Source of the DNA: Saccharum officinarum
Taxonomy: Eukaryota > Streptophyta > Magnoliopsida > Poales > Poaceae
Assembly (NCBI GenBank): GCA_020631735.1
Contig: CM036209.1
Location: 6,299,451-6,363,450, forward strand
Length of the DNA: 64,000 nt
Direction: 5' to 3'
Shown: positions 45,310-54,233 of the stretch, one piece after another
Layout: each line of letters begins with the position of its first letter
Position numbering within the stretch: the stretch's first letter is position 1
Translations under genes and position numbers: made by a program
The notes under the pieces: model-generated
Databases searched by the model: none
What the model was told of the DNA's origin: nothing
What the model saw: only the letters and a program-made list of their open reading frames with translations

Positions 45310-45680
45310 TCTATTGCAACACGGAGCAATGCGAGATGCAACATTAGAAGTATTACTTGTTGCAACATCTGAACAAGGCTACTGCAACATCAGAATAAAA
45401 AAAAGAACAACATCAGAACAAGGCTACTGCAACATCAGAACAAGGCTATTGCAATGTGAGATGCAACATCAGAACAATGCTTGCAATGCGAGATGCAACA
45501 TCAGGAAAAAAAGAGACTAATGCAACAAAGAAATATTACTTGTTGCAACATCAGAACAAGGTTACTGCAATGCGAGATGCAACATCAGAAAAAAGAGACT
45601 AATGCAACAAAAAATATTACTTGTTGCAACATCAGAACAAGACTACTGTGGCATAAAATTCATTCAGTTGCAACATGAAA
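45310..45680. repeat. TTGCAACATCAGAACAAG array
   Basis: Irregular tandem copies of TTGCAACATCAGAACAAGG followed by CTACTGCAATGCGAGATGCA; a longer unit with GAGACTAATGCAAC and AATATTACTTGTTGCAACAT is present twice. The reverse-oriented counterpart lies at 47775-48215. Confidence 0.75.
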
Positions 45681-46190
45681 GCGTTGCCTTCATAAAAAGC
45701 CAGCCGGCGAGGAAGAAGGGGGCTGACGAATGAGCGGCCACGCCGTGGCTCGGCCATGTGGCCACGCGCAGCCCGGCTCAGTGACGAGCGCTAGGCCTAG
45801 GCGGAGGCACAGGGCAATGTCCGGTGTGGTGGCCACGCGCGCAGCCCGGCTCGGTGACGAGCACCAGGCCTAGGCGAGGGCGCGGGGCAGCGGCCGGTGG
45901 GGGCACGCGGGGCAGCGACCGGCGGGGTGCCTCTCGGGCAGCTCGGCATCGACGCTCAAGGCAGCAGCGCTCACGCTCGAAGTAGGAGGCGGAATCGCGT
46001 GGCCTCAGTGGTCACGACATGAGCGGATAAGGAGTGGGGGGTCACGGGATGGGATAAGAGAGTGGGTGGGTGGGGGCGGGGGTGGTCAGGGGATGGGATA
46101 AGGAGTGGGGGTTCACGTATCGGGGGCCGCGTCCGGACACGAGTTGCAGACGGACGTCCTCGTAGAAAAATTAGCGATTCTCAATCGCCA
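45681..46190. other. GC-rich block with internal duplication
   Basis: The 45740-45930 part contains two copies of GGCCACGCGC..AGCCCGGCTC followed by GGTGACGAGC and GGCCTAGGCG words. It is followed by a GGGGGTCACGGGATGGGATA duplication near 46035-46100. No ORF with recognised domain. Confidence 0.45.
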
Positions 46191-47289
46191 CATATGACCA
46201 AACATGAATTTTTAACAAAGTCTAAATTTGGAATCACTGAATATTTATAACCAGCATGAACATATCATTTTTTTCTGGATCAATAGCATGAACATATATA
46301 TCATTGTTTGGGATCAGCAGTACAAAAGCCAATAGTTTGCCAACTTGGTATAGCATAATTTTTCCATGAAACCTTACACACAGACCACATAATTTGTCGA
46401 AGTGGTTGACAGGCCCCAAGCAAAATAAGCACATGTTCAGGTACATGTCACTATGAACAGACGCTCAAGGAAAATAACCACAGATTCAGGTCACTTACTA
46501 CATACTATGACCATGCACAATAGCTCCTGGACTGTGCCGCGTTCTGTACGTGGACTGGACATCGACGCACACCGCGGCGACGGCGTCAGCACGCCTTCCT
46601 CGAGGAGAGCGCGGGCCTGGGCCTCTCTGCGCGCGGCGATGCAGACGGATTTTTTTTTTCCCGTTGTGATCATCGACTGTTGCAGACGGCCGTTGCATGC
46701 CATCGCCAAGCTGAGATCACCAGCACTACTACCGGAGCAATGGAAACGGCAACACGGAGATGTAGCACATGGTGAAGGTACGTAAAGCGCGCGGAGAGTC
46801 ATGGAACACGCACCTTGATCAGCTCTCGGCGCTCCTGACCGAGGCACAACGCGTAGCCAGCCAGCCAAAGGAGCCGCCCTGTAAGGTCTGGAGGATCTCA
46901 CCAAGTCTGGGGACCGGAGGAAAGAACTCCTTAATCAAGCTAAAGGAAGATAAGGTGGGTCTTGGACAGAAAAGATGAGTGCCTTGTGCTAGCTCTTGCC
47001 TACGTAAAAATGTACTTACACATGCATTCGATTCACTGGTGGTTCCTTTTTGTCAATGCATGCTTCACAGTTCACAATATTAACATACGTTGTGATTGGA
47101 GCTGCTCAACCTGGGCATCGAAATGGGCCGGGACCAAAGCATGATTTTTTTCCCAGGCCCAGACACAACACGACCTGTGATCTCGCCCATGGGCTGGCAC
47201 GATTACAGTAACTTAAAAAAAGTATCAAAAATGCTACACAACATACGTCCGAAATCAGAAAAATCGGGCGCTCTTCTCCGTGCTCGATC
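46191..47289. other. intergenic DNA, nothing recognised
   Basis: No domain was recognised in any frame; there is a T homopolymer near 46650. GGGCCGGGACC/AGGCCCAGACAC words near 47120-47200 resemble the GC-rich element at 49255-49478. Confidence 0.35.
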
Positions 47290-47770
47290 CCTTTGCCTAG
47301 GCCGAATGGCCAGCAGCCCAACTGGCCACCCCAGCTATTCCCTCCCTCTCTCTTACACGTGGGCTTCAACGTTAGCTCCTCTTCTCCTTTCTCCACACAG
47401 GAAACACAGCCGCTGCCGGCTCGTACGAGAGTACGCGTGCTACTTCCTGCATCCACTCCTCAACATGGCGCACACCAACTCCCCGCCACCCACCTCAATG
47501 GGCCGCTGCCGCACACGCTACACCCCCGTCCCCGCACCTCGCCGCTGCGCCGCCGTCCCCATCACTCCTCGCGGATATCCTCTCCGACCTCGCCGAAATC
47601 GGTGGCTCCTTCCAGCCACTGCGTGTGGTCAGGTGGCCAGGAGAGGGGATCGTCGCTGGCTGGGCCCTGGCCAGGCAGAGGCGCAGCTTGCTCTGCCAAG
47701 CCGCACCACCATCCTCGGCCGCCGGCTTGCTGGAATCGGCCGTTCCCCCGTGCTGTGTTGCGTCGTATGG
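47290..47770 (+). other. GC-rich gene-like fragment, unidentified
   Basis: Between AT-rich flanks, this block has genic base composition and open plus frames. One frame reads LADILSDLAEIGGSFQPLRV and continues VRWPGEGIVAGWALARQRR. No initiator context or family is recognised. Because it lies beside a TTGCAACAT-type array like the one near 45.5 kb, it may be a host gene piece captured by a transposon. Confidence 0.3.
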
Positions 47771-47774
47771 AAGA

Positions 47775-48215
47775 AGAAGGGTGAAAACCACATATTGCAA
47801 GAGTATGTTTCAAGTGTTTTAGAGTTATGTTGCAAGTGTTGTACATCAATGTTGCAAAAGTAGATCAAAATATTGCACATGTTGGAATACCTATACACAT
47901 GTATGTTTCAAATTATGTTCCAAATGTTTCATTTGGAACAGATATATGTTGCAAGTGTTTTATCTGGATCTTACAAAAGTAGATCTGGATGTTGCAAGCA
48001 CATGTTTCAAGTGTTTTCAAATGTTTCATACGTATGTTTGTAAGTATTTCATCTTGATGTTGCATATGTTTGCAATGGTTTTCAAATATTTTTTAGGCAT
48101 TTTCGTAAGTGTTTTAGACCCTTGTTTCAAGTGTTTCATCTGTCTTTTTTTTTGTATGTTGCAACTGTTGCATCTGAATGTTTCAAAAATAGATCGAGTG
48201 TTGCACATGGGATGC
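47775..48215. repeat. ATGTTGCAAGTGTTT array
   Basis: Irregular copies of ATGTTGCAAGTGTTTTA, GTTTCAAGTGTTT and TTGCAAAAGTAGATC, spaced 25-50 bp. The core ATGTTGCAA is the complement of TTGCAACAT in the 45.3-45.7 kb array, so the two arrays have opposite orientation. Confidence 0.7.
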
Positions 48216-48743
48216 GTATGGAAAGTGGCTTGCGGCACGGACGACATTCGGGGCGGCATGGGCGACGTCCAGAGTGGCGGGACAACACATCAGTGGCGAT
48301 GTGGGGCCCACTGCTGGTGCGCTCACTCGTGAGACGACGCGCTAGGCGCTTGCTCTCTCCCTATGCAGGCAACGTGCGAACGCTAGCGCGTAGATTGGAC
48401 GTCCGGCGCTAGCAAGTCCCATAAAGTATATATATGTTTCATAAGAAAACAAGGTAGACTGGTAGAGTGGGCTAGTGATCAGGTTTGCGGCACGCATGGT
48501 ACGTGTCCACTGCACCAATGCCGCGTCGTGTTGACGCTGCCGATTCAGAATCCAGCGCGTGCTGCATGACGCAATAATCCTCGTTTCGATCGTTTTTAGA
48601 TTTTTTCCTCGCGAGGAAAATGAAATTATATTAAAACTTGATATAACAAACCAGATTATATACAAAAGAACCTGCACACCAAATTATATTTAAAATAAAA
48701 CAATAATATTGTATCCAAACTATCTAGGGTCAACCTTATAATG
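48216..48743. other. intergenic DNA, nothing recognised
   Basis: Mixed composition; a CCTCGCGAGG palindrome at about 48607. No gene or element ends recognised. Confidence 0.35.
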
Positions 48744-48757
48744 GGTTAGAGGCATAG

Positions 48758-49240
48758 TTTTAAATAGCGCGCTATTGAAAATAGTGGTAACTTTTTTTTT
48801 CAATGGCTATAAGGCTATAGTGGCGCTATAGCATAGCGTTTTTTATGAGGAAAACATGAAAAACACCGATAATTGATGAAAAAAACATGGTAAATATGAA
48901 ATTCGATGAACACAAATATGTTTTTAAGGTTCCATAAGTCTAAGTAACATTACTAATATGACATTACAACATGGTTCATGAAAGCCCAGTGTTTAATTAT
49001 CCAAAATACCAAATTAGTAGCAAATGATAAGAAGGAAATAACAAATTAAATTGACAAAATCTGTTAGTGATGGCAAAATCTAAAATAGCCCCGCTATTTC
49101 AACGCTAAAGCTGTGCAATTAGCGGGCCAATAGCATATAATAACGGTTAAAGTTGGCATAGCGGCACAAATAGAAATAGCTTAGCGTTGAGTCCCTCCGG
49201 CCGCTATAGCGGCGCTATAGCCCGCTATTTTTTTTTGTAT
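48758..49240. mobile_element. GCGCTATAGC-family element, copy 2, 14-bp flanking duplication
   Basis: Perfect 14-bp direct repeats GGTTAGAGGCATAG flank it (48744-48757 and 49241-49254). The ends TTTTAAATAGCGCGCTAT and, on the complement, ATACAAAAAAAAATAGCGGG are weak inverted repeats; subterminal GGCGCTATAGC words occur at both sides. No coding capacity. 14 bp is unusually long for a DNA-transposon target duplication. Confidence 0.75.
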
Positions 49241-49254
49241 GGTTAGAGGCATAG

Positions 49255-49478
49255 ATGTCCATCGGGCTGGCCCGGCCAGGCCCGGCACGGGCCCGTGCTA
49301 GCCACGGCCCGATGGGGGTCGGGCCGGCACGGCACGTCGTGCCTCCCGGGCCGTGCCCAAGAGGGCTTCGTGCCTGGCCTTCGGCCTAGGCACAGCCCAT
49401 CGTGCCTCTTTTCGGGCCGGGCCAGCCCGAGTAGCCCGCAACATTTAGGGTGCTGGGCCAGCACGAGGCCCAATAACA
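49255..49478. repeat. GC-rich palindromic repeat (GGCCCGGCACGG words)
   Basis: Dense in inverted GGGCCGGCC/GGCCCGGC, CACGGGCCCGTG and TCGTGCC/GGCACGA words. Such sequence recurs in grass genomes as a non-autonomous TIR element family, but I could not define termini or target duplication here. Confidence 0.45.
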
Positions 49479-49722
49479 GTGCCTCACCTCATTTCCCTTC
49501 CTTCAACTTCACCAAATCAAATCAAAGATCGAGAACAGGAGACAAGATTTGATTCAACAGAACAGATAGGAGACAACAGAAACACATCTTCTAGGAGTGA
49601 GCGAGGTCACGCGGGGTCCATCTGTCGATGGCCTCGTCGGCAATGGCGGAGAGCCAAGCGGACTAGATCCAGCACCGACCAGCTCCCCGCGCACCCTGTT
49701 GGTGAAGCTGGAGTCGGGGTAG
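49479..49722. other. spacer before the chromovirus
   Basis: No gene recognised. The last 5 bases, GGTAG (49718-49722), would be the left target duplication of the retrotransposon array; its partner should lie beyond the right edge. Confidence 0.4.
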
Positions 49723-50306
49723 TGTAACACCCTAAAATTTTGAAAAGAAGAAAAATAGGAGAAATATGATTTTTGTATATTTTTGTGAGCATGCAAACTT
49801 AGAATGATAATAATTTTTATAAATTTAAAAAAAATCAAATATAAGGGTAGAAACATGATTGAGCATTCATGCTGCTGCATTTGAAGTTTTGTATTGAGTG
49901 GTTTAAATCAAATTCAAATTTGATTTGAAAATCATTTGAAAAATGGTTTTGAAAAATTAGAAAAAGAAAAAGGAAAGGAAATTCTTTTCTTCTCGGGCCG
50001 TTTTCTCTCCCGCAGCCCATCTCCCCGGCCTGCTGCGGCGGCCCGTTTCTCCTTCTCCCTTTCCCCGCGCCCGCCTCCGGTTTCTCCTGGGCCGAGCCCA
50101 AGTCGCGGCTGCTGGCCCGTCTTCGCGCGCGCGCGGCCGCGTCCCGCACCGAGCCGCTGACGAGTCGGTCCCACCTGTCAGTGACCGCCTCCCCTTTCCT
50201 TTCTTCTTCCTCCGGTCGAACACCGCCTTCCCCTTCTTCACCGATTCGGTGATCCGAATCCCCTTCGAAATCTCCCTCCTTTCCATAACCGGTGACGCCT
50301 ATGAGC

Positions 50307-50313
50307 TATAAAA
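50307..50313 (+). promoter_or_regulatory. TATA box of LTR 1
   Basis: TATAAAA in the context GAGCTATAAAACGGAACC, followed 30 bp later by a pyrimidine-rich stretch and CTAAAACCCTAGCC. It is conserved in LTR 2. Likely the RNA polymerase II promoter of the retrotransposon. Confidence 0.7.
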
Positions 50314-51199
50314 CGGAACCCCGTGCCTCCCCGCTTCTCATTGAGCCTCTAAAACCCTAGCCTCGACATCCCGAAAAGGCCACCGTCGAAGCTCCGCCTC
50401 CACCGCCGCCTTTCCGAGTTAGCCACCGCCCTCCGGTTGTTCTTCGGCTTTGTTCTCGCGCGGGGTAAGGTCGCCGTGATGCGCTCGTTCTTTTGGTGTA
50501 TTTGGTTTGGCGAATGGTGCTCGGGATGGTCATCTTCTCAAGCTCCGGCGAGCTCGGGCTCTATCCGGCCATGGCGCCGCCGTCGGGATTACTGTAGCCG
50601 CCGGCCGCTCTCTTTCTCTCTCCCCGATCTGATCTCGGCCGTCCGTTTTGAATCGGACGGATCTTATTTAATGATACCGGTTCGCGTGAACTTTTGTAAA
50701 AGAGACCCTAAACTTTTGTGTTATCGAACCCGCGGTCCAAAGCGTAAACCGGAAAATACGTTTTGATTAAATGAAAACGTAATTCGTTTCGGAAAAGAAA
50801 AATACGTTTTCTGATATTTACAGTTTTGCCACTAATCTTGTTTTAATCGTAGAATCTCCGTTTTAACTCCGATTTGATCCATTCAAATTGCATTAGATTC
50901 ATATTTGCGAGCTCTACATGATGATAGAACTGTATAGTAGGTTTGGATTAATTTATTTTTGAGTTTTTAATTAAAGTATTTATTTTTCTATAGGAAATCT
51001 TTGGAAATTCATAACTTTGTCGTTTTAGCTCCGATTTTCGTGATCTTCGCGTCTGTGTGATCCTAGCGAGTTGTAGATTCGTTTTAAAGACTTTTTATCT
51101 TATTTTCTTACTGTTGGTGTATTATTCTAAATATAGTCTTGTTTGTCTATGCATGATTGCCTCTGGATGAATGTTGTTGCTATTGTTGATCGAGTATAG

Positions 51200-51268
51200 A
51201 CGGTGAGCAATTCGTTGGAGATCAAGAGTTTTACTACGAACAAGATCACCAGGACCAGTTTGAGCAAG
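51200..51268 (+). other. putative acidic micro-exon in LTR 1
   Basis: A TATAG|ACGG acceptor-like site precedes an open segment rich in Asp, Glu and Gln (GEQFVGDQEF, then YYEQDHQDQFEQGK). It ends at CAAG|GCAAGT, a near-consensus GC-type donor. The same layout and the F-E-(Q/R)-G-K end are found in the diverged solo LTR (31154-31303). Reading the peptide in the genome leads to a stop about 10 codons further on, so it would make sense only as part of a spliced leader. Confidence 0.4.
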
Positions 51269-52491
51269 GCAAGTATAGCATGGGATTATCCTTGTTGTCC
51301 TATTCATATTAAGCAAATAATATCATTATGCATATATTCCTTGATAAGGATGACTTAGTATTGATCTTATTCCTTGATACCTATTATACTGCATGGATTA
51401 GTATTGCTAGTGCTCAACATGAACTATGATCATGTAATTTGACTAATGGAATATGCAATAAACATTAAAAGATGATTTTATTACTGTTTAAGGGTACTAG
51501 AGCATGGGGTTACTTTGGTGCTCTTGTTACTCTCCATAAGGACTCATCTATAAGCGAAAATCCGGGATTTACAGTACAACTGTGAGGGCTAAAATGGCTC
51601 TGGCTTTAGTCATATAGAAGGACCTTTTCTAGCTTGTTAGAGGTATTCCTTTATGGCGTAAGAATGGCTTGACGAATCGGGTATAGTGCGGCCTCTGTCC
51701 TCATGTGTATAGGCTGCGTGCTATTGTGCCATCAGGAAGGGGGGCTCTACATCTGTTTGCCGAGTGAAATCTAATGGCCCTAACTTGTTAGACGAACCTT
51801 CGAAAGACTTCATAGTGAACCCTGCCGACCTTCCTTGGAAGTGGGTCAAGAGATTAGTTACCTCGGGCGAAAGGGTAAATCACGACTCACAGTGAAAGTG
51901 TACAACCTCTGCAGAGTGTAAAACTGTTATAACAGCCGTGCTCACGGTCACGAGTGGCCTTGGACCCTTATGGAATAGTGGATCATTAATAATGAATATG
52001 TTTTTGCTATTCGTTAATCATTTCACATGGATCATATGTTTATTGATTATATTGAGACACTTTGATATCATTGATATACTGAATTAATGCTATTTAAAAG
52101 CTACATGCTGATAAACCTATGTTATGCCTTTGAGCCTCATGAACCCCATGTTATATTTGTTGAGTATGAGATGTACTTACGCTTGTTTATTTTTCTTATT
52201 TGGATAAAAATCCCGGATGGGTAACAGATGGTGCAAGTAGTGACTACTTCTACTTTCTGGAAGATTACTAGACTTGCTGTCAACCAGTCAATGTGCCTGT
52301 GATTAGAGCTACCACGAGAGTTTTTATATTTTACTTCCGCTATATTACTGTAAAGACTATGTGTTATTAATCGTGATGTAATAACATTTGTGATGATACA
52401 TCCTTTATAATTTGTTAACTTATGTGTGATTGATCTCTGGGCACACATAAGGGTATGCATTCCATTTGGTCGATAAATGGGTGTGACAAAT

Positions 52492-52503
52492 TGGTATCAG
52501 AGC
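52492..52503 (+). other. primer-binding site, unit 1
   Basis: TGGTATCAGAGC, complementary to the 3' end of initiator Met tRNA, three bases after the LTR. Standard for plant Ty3/gypsy minus-strand priming. Confidence 0.95.
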
Positions 52504-52680
52504 TATTGTTGACTGTAGGACGCAAGCCTAGATAGAAATGGTCGATTTAGTGTCATCTTTTCACTATTTTTTTTATGCTCATTATCTTGCTCTTGTTATT
52601 TGATAAATTTTTATGCTTCTTATGTCTCATTCTATTACGAAATTTTGCCTCTATTCTAATTACATCTAAAAACTCTGTAG

Positions 52681-53541
52681 ATGGTTCGTGGCCGTAAGAC
52701 TGCCCGCATCACCACTGGAGGATACTACCCACCTCTTGCTTTGATTGCACCTGAAGAGCCACAAGAGGAAGTACCCCAGGAGAATGAGCAGACCCCTGAA
52801 GTACCAATCCAAGTGCCAGCACCTTCTCAGGAAGAACCCGAGCCTGAAGAAGACCCTGAGATCATCGAGATTGAAGATGATGAAGAGGAGGAAGCCAATG
52901 GAGGAGAGCAACCCCTGTCTCCCCCACCTGGTGCAGCTGCTGAGGATGTGCCACCCCCTCCAATGGGTTAGACTGTGAAGATCTACCACAAGGCAGGAGG
53001 AAATGCTATTTCTCACCATCGACTTGTGGGAATGCTCTCTGCCTACTTCGCTGATTGGCACCCAGCTGTGGAGTATGTCTGTTGGGAGTACACCCATCCG
53101 CTGGAGGACACTTACTGGAAGGCAAGAGCGAGCATTTTTCCTAAGGATGAAGAAAAAGGAGCATACCAGCTGGACAGGATGTATGCTCACATGGGTCGTC
53201 GAGCTACCATGGAGGATAGTATTGAAGATGCTGCTTTTGAAGCGTGTATGGGCCTTCGATACCTTCGCTTTGACAGCATGAAGCATGATATCCACCGCTA
53301 TCTCCCTCGTGCACACCTCGACCTTGGATGGGCCATGATGGATCCAGTGCAGTTGGAACCACTTCCTCGGGTGATGGTGAACTTTGTCTATGACATGATG
53401 GAGAGGAAGCTGCAGTTAGAGGAGATGGTGAAGGCACAAGGGAAGACCATCAAGAGGTGCCAAGCAATGATTGATGAACTCCGAGCAAACCAAGGCATGG
53501 CAAAGATTTATGAGACATTAGAGCATGAGCCACGCCAGTAG
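52681..53541 (+). pseudogene. additional ORF upstream of gag, unit 1 (one stop)
   Basis: The frame opens at ATGGTTCGTGGC directly after a CTGTAG acceptor-like site. It has an acidic Pro/Glu-rich first third (residues about 20-95, e.g. PEEPQEEVPQENEQ), then a stop (TAG, 52969-52971). The same frame continues as a compact, aromatic-rich domain (SHHRLVGMLSAYFADWHPAV, WEYTHPLEDTYWKA, AFEACMGLRYLRFDSM). It ends in a helical, coiled-coil-like tail (MERKLQLEEMVKAQGKTIKR) and TAG at 53541. Unit 2 has TGG at the place of the stop, so the stop looks secondary. There is no gag, PR, RT, RNase H or integrase motif and I recognise no family. An ORF here is not a standard part of chromoviruses; Ogre/Tat elements have an unrelated one before gag. 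A structural or RNA-binding role would be a guess. Confidence 0.7.
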
Positions 53542-54233
53542 AAAATAGGAGTCCTTTATGTAATAAGAACGTTCTTAGTAACATCAGTTGAGTCTTCGAG
53601 TCTGTCGTGTGGTTTGAACTTTGGTGTGAAAGTTGCTTTATCATTATGTTTATGTGTGAGTTGGATTTTTGTTATGAGTGCTGGGGCTTGTAGGCATGTC
53701 TACAAGTTCCATTTTTAAGAATAACAGTCTTTTAATCAAGGGAATAATAGTTGGGTTTGGTATTGTCTCGTTTCTGTCCTTGCTGTTTTCTGGAGCAGTC
53801 TGCAATATTTCTGATATGGTTCAAAAACGGTTCGTGCAACATTTATGAAATTTTTATGAGAGAAACTAGGCTTAAGCACCTTTCAAAGGCCACTGGAATC
53901 ACCTTTTTATCTGATCTGGTTCAAGAGATATAACTGTTACAAGTTAAAGTTTCTGCACAGTCTGAAATCTAGAACAGTTTCTGTTGCGCCTTAGTTTTCA
54001 TTAACTTAACGACAGAATCTGGTATTATGGTCTAAATAGAAGTTGTGGGGAACTTCATAAGCTTTCCAACCATATAAAGCACTCCTTTATTGGACTTCTG
54101 TAGTTCGAGATATGAATGATTTACTGAACTGATCACATTGATATTCGCTCAGAAAACTTTCAGATATCATTCTTTATCTTATAAGTGGTTGATAACATGG
54201 AAATCTCAAGGTTTGCATTCTTATGGATGTCAG
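53542..54233 (+). other. spacer between the additional ORF and gag, unit 1
   Basis: Non-coding, AT-rich, about 690 bp, conserved in unit 2. It ends TTATGGATGTCAG directly before the gag ATG, an acceptor-like site. The upstream in-frame ATG at 54138 would add 32 residues with no gag-like character, so I take the ATG after the AG. Confidence 0.5.

Larger units (their letters stand above)
49723..52488 (+). mobile_element. 5' LTR of Tekay-like chromovirus, unit 1 (2766 bp)
   Basis: It begins TGTAACACCCTAAAATTTTG and ends GGGTGTGACA, imperfect inverted ends (TGTAACACCC/GGGTGTGACA). It is followed by AAT and a Met-type primer-binding site. The length suits Tekay/Del chromoviruses (LTRs of 2-4 kb). 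A TATA box at 50307 puts the transcript start near 50340, so U3 is about 0.6 kb and the leader in R/U5 over 2 kb. A possible donor CGGG|GTAAGG (50464/50465), an acidic coding segment (51200-51268) and an AG|ATGG junction (52227/52228) lie downstream. By eye it differs from the second LTR by about 20 substitutions plus about a dozen small indels, under 1 percent, so the element is young. Confidence 0.95.

Noticed and set aside
50437..50766. 109-codon ORF in the LTR leader (MFFGFVLARGKVAV...)
   Set aside because: It crosses a likely splice donor, is not kept at the same length in the middle LTR (a one-base difference ends it early), and has no domain.
52666..53316. 216-codon ORF on the minus strand opposite the additional ORF
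   Set aside because: It mirrors the plus-strand frame, which is better supported by composition and by AG|ATGG context. Its shorter counterpart in unit 2 is expected from sequence identity alone.
54138..54233. upstream ATG extending Gag by 32 residues
   Set aside because: The extension has no gag character and precedes an acceptor-like CAG directly at the better ATG; in both units it is just an open stretch.
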